From the NCBI RefSeq assembly GCF_009741375.1, contig NZ_WOWP01000005.1, forward strand, positions 1 through 64,000: 64,000 bases of DNA. The letters are read 5' to 3'. This document shows positions 1 to 8,664 of this stretch, piece after piece. The notes beneath the pieces are model-generated. The model did not search any database. It saw only the letters and a program-made list of their open reading frames with translations, and was not told the origin of the DNA. This DNA is from Flavobacterium rakeshii (GTDB lineage Bacteria > Bacteroidota > Bacteroidia > Flavobacteriales > Flavobacteriaceae). A program made the position numbers and the translations under genes. How positions within the stretch are numbered: the stretch's first letter is position 1; the number at the start of each line of letters is the position of its first letter.

Positions 1-177
1 GGTTCCTGTATTTCCTTCGGCTAACCATAGCTCGTAAGCACTTTGTCCATCAGTACCATTTGTTCCTGCTGCACCATCGGCTCCGTTTGCTCCAATTAAC
101 GACGTTAAAAAGTCAGTGATGGTTCCTGTATTTCCTTCAGCTAACCATAACTCGTAAGCACTTTGTCCATCAGTACC
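1..177 (-). repeat. 120-bp tandem coding repeat, about 1.5 copies visible
   Basis: Bases 1-57 and 121-177 are nearly identical (differences near positions 19, 30 and 58-60) and lie exactly 120 bp apart, in frame. They encode TDGQSAYELWLAEGNTGT twice. The array probably continues left of the window. In-frame repeats this similar can change copy number by recombination or slippage. Confidence 0.8.
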
Positions 178-1008
178 GTCAACTCCGTTTAATCCGGCAG
201 GAAGTGTTACAGTTACAGCTGTACCTTCCTCATTAGTATAAGTAACAGTTCCGTCACCATTATCAACTAATGTGGTTACTGTTTCATATTGCGTTACAAA
301 ATCTGATATGTTAATTACGGTAGTTTGCCCAAGTTCATTTGTAAAAGTTATTGTACCAGCATTTACATTTGCAACAATACTTGTTACTGCCTGATTATCC
401 TGAATTATACCTGCAAGATTAATATTGGTTTGGTTACCGTTTTCATCTGTATAAGTAATAGATCCGTCAGCATTTTTAACTAAAGAAGTTAATGTCTCGG
501 CATTTTGTACCAATGTAGGCAAATCAATAACAACCGGATTATTATTCTCATCCGTATACGTAAGTGTATTAGTTATTTGATCGTACACTAAAGTAGTTAA
601 CGTTTGATTACTTGGTATATCGATAACCGTTACTACTCCGTCTTCACTGGTGTAAGTATAAGTACCGTTACCATTATCAATAAGCGTGGTGATGGTTTCG
701 TTAAGGACATCAACATCAGTTAAAATCCTGTTCCATTTATTATCATACCAATAATAATAGCCAGGGATTACATCTGCTATTTTTGAAGTATTGTAAACTA
801 AAAGGCTTGAAACGTTACCATTTGTAATGGTTGCAGTGTCTGTCGTATCTGTTAGGGAAACCTGTGGTATTAAAATACCTTTATCTTCAGATACAATTTC
901 GAGTTGTGCAGAGGCATTAGGGCTGGAGGTACCTACACCTACCTGCGCGTTTGCAGCTGCCGCTCCCAGTAACAAGACCAGGGCAGACAATAAGTTTTTC
1001 ATCGTCAT
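1..1008 (-). CDS. Secreted collagen-like repeat protein, 5' part only
   Basis: The open frame runs off the left edge, so only the first 336 codons are visible and the C-terminus is unknown. It can start at ATG 1008 or two codons later at 1002; the second gives MKNLLSALVLLLGAAAANAQ, a clear signal peptide. Residues from about 100 to 280 hold about five copies of a 35-38 residue unit of the form TLVxNxDGTxTYTxENG, followed by Gly-X-Y-like stretches (GADGAAGTNGTDG) around the phrase QSAYELWLAEGNTGT. Such modules occur in bacterial collagen-like surface proteins and in phage tail fibres. A role as surface adhesin or stalk is inference; a T9SS C-terminal signal cannot be checked here. Confidence 0.8.
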   Translation of the reverse strand, partial: MTMKNLLSALVLLLGAAAANAQVGVGTSSPNASAQLEIVSEDKGILIPQVSLTDTTDTATITNGNVSSLLVYNTSKIADVIPGYYYWYDNKWNRILTDVDVLNETITTLIDNGNGTYTYTSEDGVVTVIDIPSNQTLTTLVYDQITNTLTYTDENNNPVVIDLPTLVQNAETLTSLVKNADGSITYTDENGNQTNINLAGIIQDNQAVTSIVANVNAGTITFTNELGQTTVINISDFVTQYETVTTLVDNGDGTVTYTNEEGTAVTVTLPAGLNGVDGTDGQSAYELWLAEGNTGTITDFLTSLIGANGADGAAGTNGTDGQSAYELWLAEGNTGT

Positions 1009-1440
1009 TAGTAATTAAATTTCTTTTTGGGTTTTGATGTCTAAAAGTCTTTGGGGAAAACTTTTAAATATTTTACGGTATTTGTGGGGGCAATTTTGTA
1101 ATTTACATCTCTGTTTATAGATTTATATTAGACATATTTAACATCTCATTATATCATAACATATAACAAAGTCTTAAATACTGCCTTATGTAAATTCCAA
1201 TTTTTAATCACCCGGACGGGGTTGTCCTAACAAACCCACATCACCTCTTGCAGCATGTTCTTTTTTGTTTCAAAAAACTGTAAAAAGCATTAACCAATAC
1301 TTAAATTATTTTACAGATTTTTTACTCCTCAGGGGAAAAAATCAGGAACGGTTACTTTTTGGGGGCAGTTATCGTTCTCTGTTAATAAAAACTTAATTTT
1401 CTGATGCAAATGTCTAATTTTAAATCGCATATGGCGTAAA

Positions 1441-1473
1441 AAATAATTGGAAAAATAGCTTTCCCAATTATTT
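1441..1473. repeat. Inverted repeat, stable hairpin
   Basis: AAATAATTGGAAA (1441-1453) pairs with TTTCCCAATTATTT (1460-1473) around a 6-base loop with one bulged C. On the minus strand it is followed by a T-rich run, so it could terminate transcription or cap a small RNA. It lies about 430 bp upstream of the repeat-protein gene. Confidence 0.45.
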
Positions 1474-1747
1474 GAACATAGACAAAATATAGAATTCAAG
1501 CTTTAATTAAAGTTTAATACACAAACAATTATAATATTTACAAAACAATTATTATTTTACGTTATTTTTTACTCCAAACAAGCCACTTCTAAATCTTATA
1601 GAAACAAAAAATAATCGAGAATACACTTAAATCAAAGAAGTCAATTAAAACAAAATAATAAACACCCAATAAGAGTTGCACCACTAGCACCACTTGGTGA
1701 GAAGTTGCGATATATTATTTTTAGGATATTTAAAATAACACGAATAA

Positions 1748-1776
1748 AAAAGCCGAACTTTTTAGGTCCGGCTTTT
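1748..1776 (-). terminator. Rho-independent terminator of the AraC-type gene
   Basis: AAAAGCCG at 1748-1755 pairs with CGGCTTTT at 1769-1776. Read on the minus strand the stem is followed by a T run. It lies about 120 bp past the stop of the AraC-type regulator. Confidence 0.7.
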
Positions 1777-1894
1777 AAAGATAGTATATGGAATTGGTAT
1801 TTGGTGGTCTTAAACTATAAACACGTGTGTAAATTATTTTTATTGTAATTGAGATTAAAAGAGATTACTAATTTTTCAATACTCTAAAAAAACA

Positions 1895-3079
1895 TTATGC
1901 CACGCCCTCCTTCTTAGTATAGTCTGACGGGGTACAACCCATGATATTTTTAAAATGTCTGTTAAAGGAAACTTTAGAATTAAATCCACTCTCAAAAGCA
2001 ACTTCTTCTATTGTCATTTCACTTTCATTATGCTGAAGCAACCCACACGAATAACTTATACGATATTTATTAATGTATTGATTAAAATTTTCACCTATGT
2101 AAACATTAAATAATTGCGTAAGATGGTGCTTAGAAAGTTTCATTTTCTCTGCTAGCACCTCAAGAGAGATATCGTTATCAAGATATACTTTTTCATCGTC
2201 AAAAAAGTAATTCAATTTTTCTTCATACACTTCAAACATACTTTCGTTAAGTGCAGATTTAGCATATTTTTGAGGTGAATTTTTTAACGAAATAACATCC
2301 TTACTTTCTGTATTTACATCAATTATATTGTTAGATATACTTTGAGGATGTGAACTTAAACTTTCAACTAATCTATTACCCTCTTCCTCATCTGTTCCTT
2401 TACTAAAGTCATCATTTGCCGATCGTATATAAGCAATAAAACTATATACTTTATATCTAAAGGCTATAGCTACCATAAACAAGGCAAGTAAATAAAGAAT
2501 TGAACTGAAAATTATAGGGTTAACTTTATCGGTATTTAAAAATTCTTTAATGAGATAAACTGAAGAGACAGTACTCACAAGTATAACAAGAACTGACGAA
2601 AAATTTAAAAGCTTACGAGCTAAAGGATCATTGTCGTGTTCATTTTTATCTTTATCATATAAAAGTGCCCAAACAGAATAAGATGTCATCGATACAAAAA
2701 CCGAAAGAAACATTATATTATTATATGTCGGCAAATAATCATTTAAGGAGCTAAATTCATTTACAATGAGATAAGCAAAACAAAAAATAAAAGACGGGAT
2801 AAAATGAACATAAACCGCTTTTCTAGAAAACTGATTATTAATACGTGAGTTTACAGCATAATATTTAAACGGGCCATATGTCAAAAAGAAAGGCACTGCC
2901 ATGAAGGTATAATTACCACCTGCATATATACTAACTAAGGCAAATAATGCCTGCAGTGATGCAAATACCAAAAAAGCATTACATATCCTGTCGAATAATA
3001 AAACCGACTTTATTTGCGACGCAATATAAAGTGTAGCTGCTGTAAGAACAAGCAGTCCAATTAATACTAATTCAATCAT
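1895..3079 (-). CDS. Membrane-anchored AraC-family transcriptional regulator
   Basis: This 394-residue protein has two parts. Residues 1-207 contain seven hydrophobic segments (about 1-20, 34-53, 59-75, 89-107, 121-141, 157-177, 189-207), consistent with a seven-helix membrane sensor. The last 90 residues form an AraC DNA-binding domain with two helix-turn-helix units (LEVLAEKMKLSKHHLTQLF, then EEVAFESGFNSKVSFNRHFK) and the typical GCTPSDYTK ending. The architecture is common in flavobacteria; the ligand is unknown. It is transcribed alone, away from the sensor kinase gene across a 449-bp gap. Targets cannot be assigned from sequence. Confidence 0.88.
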   Translation of the reverse strand: MIELVLIGLLVLTAATLYIASQIKSVLLFDRICNAFLVFASLQALFALVSIYAGGNYTFMAVPFFLTYGPFKYYAVNSRINNQFSRKAVYVHFIPSFIFCFAYLIVNEFSSLNDYLPTYNNIMFLSVFVSMTSYSVWALLYDKDKNEHDNDPLARKLLNFSSVLVILVSTVSSVYLIKEFLNTDKVNPIIFSSILYLLALFMVAIAFRYKVYSFIAYIRSANDDFSKGTDEEEGNRLVESLSSHPQSISNNIIDVNTESKDVISLKNSPQKYAKSALNESMFEVYEEKLNYFFDDEKVYLDNDISLEVLAEKMKLSKHHLTQLFNVYIGENFNQYINKYRISYSCGLLQHNESEMTIEEVAFESGFNSKVSFNRHFKNIMGCTPSDYTKKEGVA

Positions 3080-3442
3080 AACAAATAATCATTTTTGCAC
3101 GTATGCAGTTAAAGGATTACTATGCTTATCTTATACAATTCAGTTAAAAAAATCAGTTACATAATTAAAATTTTTCTGAAATAAATACACGACAATATAC
3201 CAAGCGATTAAACCCGGAAATAATCATGAATAAATTCAGACTAAAACTAATCTACTTCTGTCTTGTAAAGTTTAGTATCAGATTGATGAGCATTATTGAA
3301 ATTAAATGCCTTTAAAACTTTTAGGGGGGATTTTAAAAACATAGCATTAGTAAATTAATTTTTAGTTGTATTTTTATTTAATGGGGCGATGCAAATCTAT
3401 GTATTAAATTTATATCATTGCATAAAATTATTTTTTTAGTTC

Positions 3443-3460
3443 TGTAGAATTATTTCTACA
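3443..3460. promoter_or_regulatory. Candidate operator, perfect inverted repeat
   Basis: TGTAGAA-TTAT-TTCTACA has perfect 7-base arms and a 4-base spacer. It ends 27 bp before the -7 box of the sensor kinase gene, that is, over the expected -33 region, where a bound dimeric regulator could block or recruit polymerase. Which protein binds is unknown. Confidence 0.5.
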
Positions 3461-3487
3461 AATTAGGAATTGATCAAAAACATACAA

Positions 3488-3495
3488 TAAATTTG
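3488..3495 (+). promoter_or_regulatory. Bacteroidota -7 box for the sensor kinase gene
   Basis: TAAATTTG matches TAnnTTTG exactly, 33 bp before the ATG at 3529. No TTTG is found at the usual spacing; the nearest is ATTG at 3469-3472, which is too close. An activator may therefore be needed. Confidence 0.5.
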
Positions 3496-3528
3496 GTTGA
3501 TTTATAAGTTAAATTCATAGCCCCCGAA

Positions 3529-6500
3529 ATGAATTATTTTCAATCTTTTATCTTATTGCTGCTATGCGTTGGCTGTAATACTATTAGTGCGCAGGAAAAG
3601 TTCCTGCATACTTGGTATTCAGCCGATAGTAACAACCTGCCTCAAAATACGGTTAACTCAATAGTAAAAGATAAATACGGCTATATATGGTTATCTACAG
3701 AGAATGGTATTGCACGATATGACGGACAAACATTTGACATTTACAACTCTGAAAATATTCACGGGCTCATATCAAACAGAATGCGACTTTTTAGCGGTAT
3801 ACCTGAAAAAGACAGCATTAATTTATTAAATGAAAGCCATCAGTTTTTACTGATTAATAACAGAAAAATTAAAAACCTCAACAAAAGAATATCTGAGCCT
3901 TATAAATCGGTTAAAGAAATAATTGAAAGCAATCACAACCCTGTATCATCATTATCATTTACAGAAGACTGTGAATATATAGACATTCAGGCTAACCAAA
4001 ATTTATACATAATAGGAAACGACAGTATAAAACGGTACAACAAGCAAACAAATACGGCTGTAGAAATTGCCTACAAATATCCGGCTAACTCTCAGTTTTA
4101 TATAATTAACTCATCACTTTACCTGAACACTAAAGACAGTAAAGCCATTGTTTTTGATTCAAACCTTAAAACCAAATCTGTAGAATACGACAGAAAATTT
4201 TCATCTCCTTATTTCATCTTCACCAACAATGCTGCCAGGCAATCGTTTATTTATACCCAAAAAAAGCTCTACTATTTAAAACCTCATAATAACTCAATAA
4301 AAACCGTTTTGGTTTCAGAAGACTTCGATATACCTCATAACAACATTATATCCTTTTTATATGACGAGTTCTCTAAAAAACTATATCTGGGAAGTGCTAA
4401 TAAAGGATTGCTCGTAGTAAGAAAAGTAGGTTTTAATCATATCATACCCTCGCTTCCTCATACTATAGGTACAGATGGTGTATACTATGCCCTTTCGGAT
4501 ATTGGGCAAAACAAAATTTTAAGCAGTACCGGGGAAATATTTACCTCAAAAGGTTATAAAGAAATTACCGATATGGCTGGCTACTCAGACAAATACATGA
4601 TGGTAGTTGATAATCATGGGGATGTTTGGACTAAACACAGCAAGATACTGTATCGTTTTAAAAAAGACTCTGATTATAAATCTTTTGACAAATGGACTCT
4701 TGATGTAAGCATTACAGCAATGACGAAGGCCCCCGACGGAAAAATATGGTTTGGAACATTAAATAAACCTAACATAAAGGGTGGATACCTTTACTATATT
4801 GACCCTAAAGACAGGCATTGCCGCCCTACTGTTTTCCTGAGAGTAAAAGAGGCTGCTGCCTCTATCAATGTACCTAACAACACTACGATTTGGACAGGAA
4901 CATGGAAAGGACTAAGCAAATATGATATAAAAAGTAAAAAATGTTATAAAATACCCGACTTCCCCAGTTGCAATGTACGATCACTATACGTAGAACCTAC
5001 CGGAGAAGTATGGGCCTCTAGTTATGGTAAAGGCTTCTTCCTTTATAAGCATAATAAAACCACTCAGTTCCCTCCCGATAAAAACCAATACCTGTTAACC
5101 AGTCATTGTATAATGGAAGACAATAACGGCTTTTTTTGGATTACCACAAACAAAGGTATATTCCAGATTAAGAAGCAGGACTTGTTAAACTATGCCGCAA
5201 AGGAATCTGCCGGTATATATTACCACAGTTACAATAAAAACTCAGGCTTCCCTAATAATGAGTTTAATGGCGGATGCCAGCCTTGTGGTGTATACCTTAA
5301 AAACCAAACAATATATTTCCCTTCAATGGAAGGTATTGTTTTTTTTAATCCGGATGATATATCCCCTATTGTACCAAAAAACCCTCTATATATTGATGAA
5401 ATTGTAGTAGATGATAAAACACTACACACCTGTGAAACAATTGAGTTGGAGCGCAATTTTGGCCGATTAAACTTTATAGTAAACAGCCCTTATTTTGGTG
5501 AACCCTATAATGAAAATATTGAGTTTATGCTGGAAGGTCCGGTTAATCAGCAATGGACTGTACTAACCGAAAAAACAATATCATTCTCAACCCTACCACC
5601 AGGAGAATACATTCTAAAAACAAGAAAACTAACCGGATTCGGTTCAAAATGGACCTATAAAAATGTAGCATTCTCCATAAATCCTGCATTTTGGCAAACA
5701 ACCTGGTTTCAGTTATTCATCCTAATTGTTGGCATCCTGCTAGTACTGCTTTTCATTAAACTACGTATAAAATACATACGCTACAAAAACACTGTACTGG
5801 AAAGCAAAGTTATACTGCAAACTTCACAACTGCAGGAAACTATACTAACACTAAGAAAAACAAAAGATGACCTGAGTAAACAAATTGATAATCATAAAAA
5901 GCTTATTAAGTCCATAACTCACGATATCAAGAGTCCGCTTAAGTTTCTTTCCATAACAGGCAGGTACCTGTATAATAATATAGATACTAATCAGGACAGC
6001 TTGAAAGAGAACCTGCAGTCTATATACACCTCATCATTCCAGCTGTATCATTTTGTAGATAACTTTTTAGAGTACGCAAAAGAAACAAACATTAACAACG
6101 ATGAGTCTACACCTTACTCTTTATATCAACTGGCTGAGGAGAAAAAAGACTTTTTCAAAAACATAGCGCTTGCCCAAAAAACACATATTCAAAACAATAT
6201 ACCCCAATACTTTACAACTACTATAAACCGACATTTGTTATCTATCATACTGCATAACCTTATAGATAATGCTACAAAAAACACAACAGAAGGACTGGTT
6301 ATAATAAGTTGTACTACAGAAAAAAATGGGTTAACCTTGTCTATTGAAGACAGCGGAAAGGGAATGACCAACAAAGAGCTTGAATACTACAACAAAATAC
6401 TTCAGGGTAACTTAATGCAGGAAGAAACCTCAACTAAAGGAATGGGATTACCAATGGTTGCAGAGCTTGTTCATATTTTAGAAGGAAAAATAAATATTGC

Positions 6501-6549
6501 CCGCACTCAAAGTGGCGGAACAAACATTATAATAAACTTTATTGTTTAG
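3529..6549 (+). CDS. Propeller-type sensor histidine kinase
   Basis: This 1006-residue inner-membrane sensor has a signal peptide (residues 1-22), a large periplasmic beta-propeller of two-component regulator repeats (for example KYGYIWLSTENGIARYDG and DGKIWFGT), a Y_Y_Y-type domain before the membrane, one transmembrane helix near 726-745 and a cytoplasmic kinase. The phospho-acceptor is His798 in SITHDIKSPLKFL. ATP-binding boxes are HNLIDNAT (about 909), DSGKGM (about 941) and GMGLPMV near the end. Unlike hybrid HTCS proteins it lacks receiver and AraC domains, so it needs a separate response regulator; the convergent gene next door is the obvious partner (inference). The ligand is unknown; many homologues sense glycans. 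Confidence 0.9.
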   Translation: MNYFQSFILLLLCVGCNTISAQEKFLHTWYSADSNNLPQNTVNSIVKDKYGYIWLSTENGIARYDGQTFDIYNSENIHGLISNRMRLFSGIPEKDSINLLNESHQFLLINNRKIKNLNKRISEPYKSVKEIIESNHNPVSSLSFTEDCEYIDIQANQNLYIIGNDSIKRYNKQTNTAVEIAYKYPANSQFYIINSSLYLNTKDSKAIVFDSNLKTKSVEYDRKFSSPYFIFTNNAARQSFIYTQKKLYYLKPHNNSIKTVLVSEDFDIPHNNIISFLYDEFSKKLYLGSANKGLLVVRKVGFNHIIPSLPHTIGTDGVYYALSDIGQNKILSSTGEIFTSKGYKEITDMAGYSDKYMMVVDNHGDVWTKHSKILYRFKKDSDYKSFDKWTLDVSITAMTKAPDGKIWFGTLNKPNIKGGYLYYIDPKDRHCRPTVFLRVKEAAASINVPNNTTIWTGTWKGLSKYDIKSKKCYKIPDFPSCNVRSLYVEPTGEVWASSYGKGFFLYKHNKTTQFPPDKNQYLLTSHCIMEDNNGFFWITTNKGIFQIKKQDLLNYAAKESAGIYYHSYNKNSGFPNNEFNGGCQPCGVYLKNQTIYFPSMEGIVFFNPDDISPIVPKNPLYIDEIVVDDKTLHTCETIELERNFGRLNFIVNSPYFGEPYNENIEFMLEGPVNQQWTVLTEKTISFSTLPPGEYILKTRKLTGFGSKWTYKNVAFSINPAFWQTTWFQLFILIVGILLVLLFIKLRIKYIRYKNTVLESKVILQTSQLQETILTLRKTKDDLSKQIDNHKKLIKSITHDIKSPLKFLSITGRYLYNNIDTNQDSLKENLQSIYTSSFQLYHFVDNFLEYAKETNINNDESTPYSLYQLAEEKKDFFKNIALAQKTHIQNNIPQYFTTTINRHLLSIILHNLIDNATKNTTEGLVIISCTTEKNGLTLSIEDSGKGMTNKELEYYNKILQGNLMQEETSTKGMGLPMVAELVHILEGKINIARTQSGGTNIIINFIV

Positions 6550-7175
6550 CTCTGCTCCCGGTACATTTTAAACTTCTCTACCAGCGATACAACATTATTA
6601 ATACCCAGCTTATCAAATATTCGGCTTTTATAGGTACTTACTGTAGACATTTTAATATCTAATCTGTTGGCAATTTCAAGATTACCCTCTCCCCGTGCCA
6701 GCAAATCTGCAATTTCAAGTTCTCTGTTAGAAAGACTATCTAATGGATTATCGGGTATTTTATTAATTACATTTTCAAATATGCGTTCCTTTACTCTATT
6801 ACTAAAGTACCTCCCGCCCTGTAATATCTCGGTTACGGCTTCTACTATTTTTTCTTCAGAGCTAAGCTTATTCAAATAGCCATCAACTCCTGCATGCAGG
6901 TATCTTAAAGCATATTGTTCTTCATCAAAAGCAGAGAACATCAAAATTTTTGTAGCAGGCTGCAAATCCTTAACCCTACTAATCATCCCAACACTATTGC
7001 CTCCCGGCAAATTAATATCAAGAAGAAGTAAGTTAACAGATTGCTTCCTCAATTTCACTACAACTTCCTGAAAACTGTCTGCGTGATATATTTCAATGGT
7101 CTTGAACGCTTCCCTCAAAATCAATGCTACACCCTGCCTTACAACACTGTGGTCATCGGCTATCAATATATTCAT
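6546..7175 (-). CDS. NarL/FixJ-family response regulator
   Basis: The protein has 209 residues. The receiver domain (1-120) carries the acidic pocket D7/D8, the phospho-acceptor Asp53 in LLLLDINLPGG and the conserved K103 region. The LuxR-type helix-turn-helix (about 145-205) contains LSNRELEIADLLARGEGNLE and KMSTVSTYKSRIFDKL. It probably receives phosphate from the kinase encoded convergently; the two stop regions overlap by 4 bp (6546-6549), so their mRNAs are antisense at the 3' ends. Target genes are not visible. Confidence 0.93.
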   Translation of the reverse strand: MNILIADDHSVVRQGVALILREAFKTIEIYHADSFQEVVVKLRKQSVNLLLLDINLPGGNSVGMISRVKDLQPATKILMFSAFDEEQYALRYLHAGVDGYLNKLSSEEKIVEAVTEILQGGRYFSNRVKERIFENVINKIPDNPLDSLSNRELEIADLLARGEGNLEIANRLDIKMSTVSTYKSRIFDKLGINNVVSLVEKFKMYREQS

Positions 7176-7649
7176 ACTATTTTTCGTTATACGGTGGGGA
7201 TATAACTTTGTTTGATAAAAGTACTCAAAAATTCAAAAAAAAACATAAAAAGAAAATTAGACAATTTAGTTTTTAGTAAATTTTTAACTATAATATACTA
7301 AAGTAATCTTACTTCATATACAATATTCGCAGGTTTTAAACTCAATTTAACCTAAATCATCAAAAACAAAACCTCATTTTTTTCAAAACCATGAAGTTTA
7401 TCATTAAGTTGATTATCTCAAAAAAACAACTTATACACTGTACATTTCTTCAAAATATTAAAAACAAATATTCTCAGGAAATAACCACAAAGGCTTTTCC
7501 GGAAAAAATAAATAAAAAATAACACTAAATAAACACTTAAAAAATAAGCTATTGATTTTATTTCCTTTAATTTTTAATATGCATGCATAAAAAATTTATT
7601 CAAGCCAAATAATTTGTAACTTGGTAAAAAACTAATTCAGAATTAAATT
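7176..7649. other. AT-rich intergenic region without a visible gene
   Basis: This 474-bp gap lies between the divergent response regulator and reductase genes. It is very AT-rich, with poly-A tracts and an ATGCATGCAT palindrome near 7578. No ORF, tRNA or strong hairpin is seen. The TAnnTTTG match at 7203-7210 points in the plus direction but is 440 bp from the next gene. Confidence 0.5.
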
Positions 7650-8531
7650 ATGAACTATACTAATAAAATGCTTCGTGATAACGCGCTTGAGGGTAAAGTG
7701 ATTGTTGTTACAGGTGGCGGTAGTGGCCTTGGTAAATCCATGACTAAATACTTTATGGAACTGGGAGCAAAAGTTGCTATCACATCAAGAGATTTAGAAA
7801 AACTACAAAACACAGCTAAAGAACTGGAGCAGGAAACAGGAGGAACTTGCCTGGCAGTGCAATGTGACGTTCGCCATTATGAAGAGGTAGAAAATATGCT
7901 TCAGGCTGTTTTAAAAGACTATGGTAAAGTAGACGTACTGCTTAACAACGCCGCCGGCAACTTTATCTCTCCTACCGAAAGACTATCGGCAAATGCATTT
8001 GATACCATTATAGATATAGTACTTAAGGGCTCTAAAAACTGTACGTTAGCCTTTGGTAAACACTGGATAGACACTAAACAGGAAAACACAGCAATACTTA
8101 ATATAGTAACCACCTATGCATGGACAGGATCTGCTTACGTAGTACCAAGTGCCACAGCAAAAGCAGGTGTACTTGCCATGACCAGAAGCCTGGCTGTAGA
8201 ATGGGCCAAATATGGCATTAGAAGTAATGCCATTGCACCAGGACCATTCCCTACAAAAGGTGCTTGGGACAGATTATTACCGGGCGATTTAAAAGAAAAA
8301 TTCGATTTAGCTAAAAAAGTTCCGCTTAAACGCGTGGGAGACCATCAGGAACTGGCAAACCTTGCTGCCTATCTGGTTTCAGATTACTCAGCCTACGTAA
8401 ACGGCGAAGTAATTACCATAGATGGTGGCGAATGGTTAAAAGGTGCAGGACAATTTAACCTGCTTGAAGCAATCCCCGAAGAAATGTGGGATATGCTTGA
8501 AGCAATGATTAAAGCCAAGAAAAGCAAATAG
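7650..8531 (+). CDS. 2,4-dienoyl-CoA reductase-like SDR
   Basis: This 293-residue short-chain dehydrogenase has the NADP(H)-binding motif TGGGSGLG (21-28) and LLNNAAGNF. The usual catalytic YxxxK is replaced by SATAK with Lys171, as in 2,4-dienoyl-CoA reductases, where proton donation differs from classical SDRs. The C-terminal half (VVPSATAKAGV, LAVEWAKYGIRSNAIAPGP, ELANLAAYLVSDYSAYVNG) resembles the mitochondrial/peroxisomal DECR family as I remember it. The expected reaction is NADPH-dependent reduction of 2,4-dienoyl-CoA to 3-enoyl-CoA during breakdown of unsaturated fatty acids. It is monocistronic with its own terminator. Confidence 0.85.
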   Translation: MNYTNKMLRDNALEGKVIVVTGGGSGLGKSMTKYFMELGAKVAITSRDLEKLQNTAKELEQETGGTCLAVQCDVRHYEEVENMLQAVLKDYGKVDVLLNNAAGNFISPTERLSANAFDTIIDIVLKGSKNCTLAFGKHWIDTKQENTAILNIVTTYAWTGSAYVVPSATAKAGVLAMTRSLAVEWAKYGIRSNAIAPGPFPTKGAWDRLLPGDLKEKFDLAKKVPLKRVGDHQELANLAAYLVSDYSAYVNGEVITIDGGEWLKGAGQFNLLEAIPEEMWDMLEAMIKAKKSK

Positions 8532-8555
8532 TTATAGTAACACATAAAAACACAA

Positions 8556-8590
8556 AAGCCCGAAAATTAAATTCGGGCTTATTTTTTTTA
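8556..8590 (+). terminator. Terminator of the reductase gene
   Basis: AAGCCCGAA (8556-8564) pairs perfectly with TTCGGGCTT (8572-8580), followed by a run of eight T residues. Confidence 0.9.
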
Positions 8591-8593
8591 TTC

Positions 8594-8614
8594 TATTTAG
8601 AATAGGTTTAAATA
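8594..8614. promoter_or_regulatory. Candidate Fur-type box 1
   Basis: TATTTAGAATAGGTTTAAATA has perfect 6-base outer arms (TATTTA/TAAATA). It occupies the -33 position relative to the -7 box at 8622-8629. The TTTAGA half-site resembles what I recall of flavobacterial iron-regulated promoters. The downstream gene encodes HmuY-like modules, which supports iron control, but this is inference. Confidence 0.4.
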
Positions 8615-8621
8615 AAAACAA

Positions 8622-8629
8622 TATATTTG
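8622..8629 (+). promoter_or_regulatory. Bacteroidota -7 box
   Basis: TATATTTG matches TAnnTTTG exactly, 36 bp before the ATG at 8665. It is flanked on both sides by similar inverted repeats. Confidence 0.6.
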
Positions 8630-8638
8630 CATCATTAT

Positions 8639-8654
8639 TTTAAATCAATCTAAA
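8639..8654. promoter_or_regulatory. Candidate Fur-type box 2
   Basis: TTTAAATCAATCTAAA is an imperfect palindrome (6 of 7 pairs in the arms) that shares the TTTA(G/A)A half-site with box 1. It lies between the -7 box and the start codon. Confidence 0.35.
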
Positions 8655-8664
8655 TAAAAAAACA

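Larger units (their letters stand above)
1009..1894. other. Long non-coding gap with hairpins
   Basis: These 886 bases carry no credible gene on either strand. They hold an AT-rich hairpin at 1441-1473, a terminator at 1748-1776, and two copies of an AAYTGCCCCCAMAAA-like motif (minus-strand sense) near 1083-1095 and 1358-1370. The G/C5 runs stand out in AT-rich sequence. The leader of the repeat-protein gene and perhaps a small RNA could lie here, but I found no consensus promoter on the minus strand. Confidence 0.5.
3080..3528. other. Divergent intergenic region with operator and promoter
   Basis: This 449-bp AT-rich gap separates the divergent AraC-type regulator and the sensor kinase gene. 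It holds a perfect inverted repeat (3443-3460) and a TAnnTTTG box (3488-3495) facing the kinase gene. I saw no small gene in it and no clear promoter for the AraC-type gene. Confidence 0.6.

Noticed and set aside
1..177. CRISPR-like repeat
   Set aside because: The repeats are 120 bp apart, in frame and code for a collagen-like protein.
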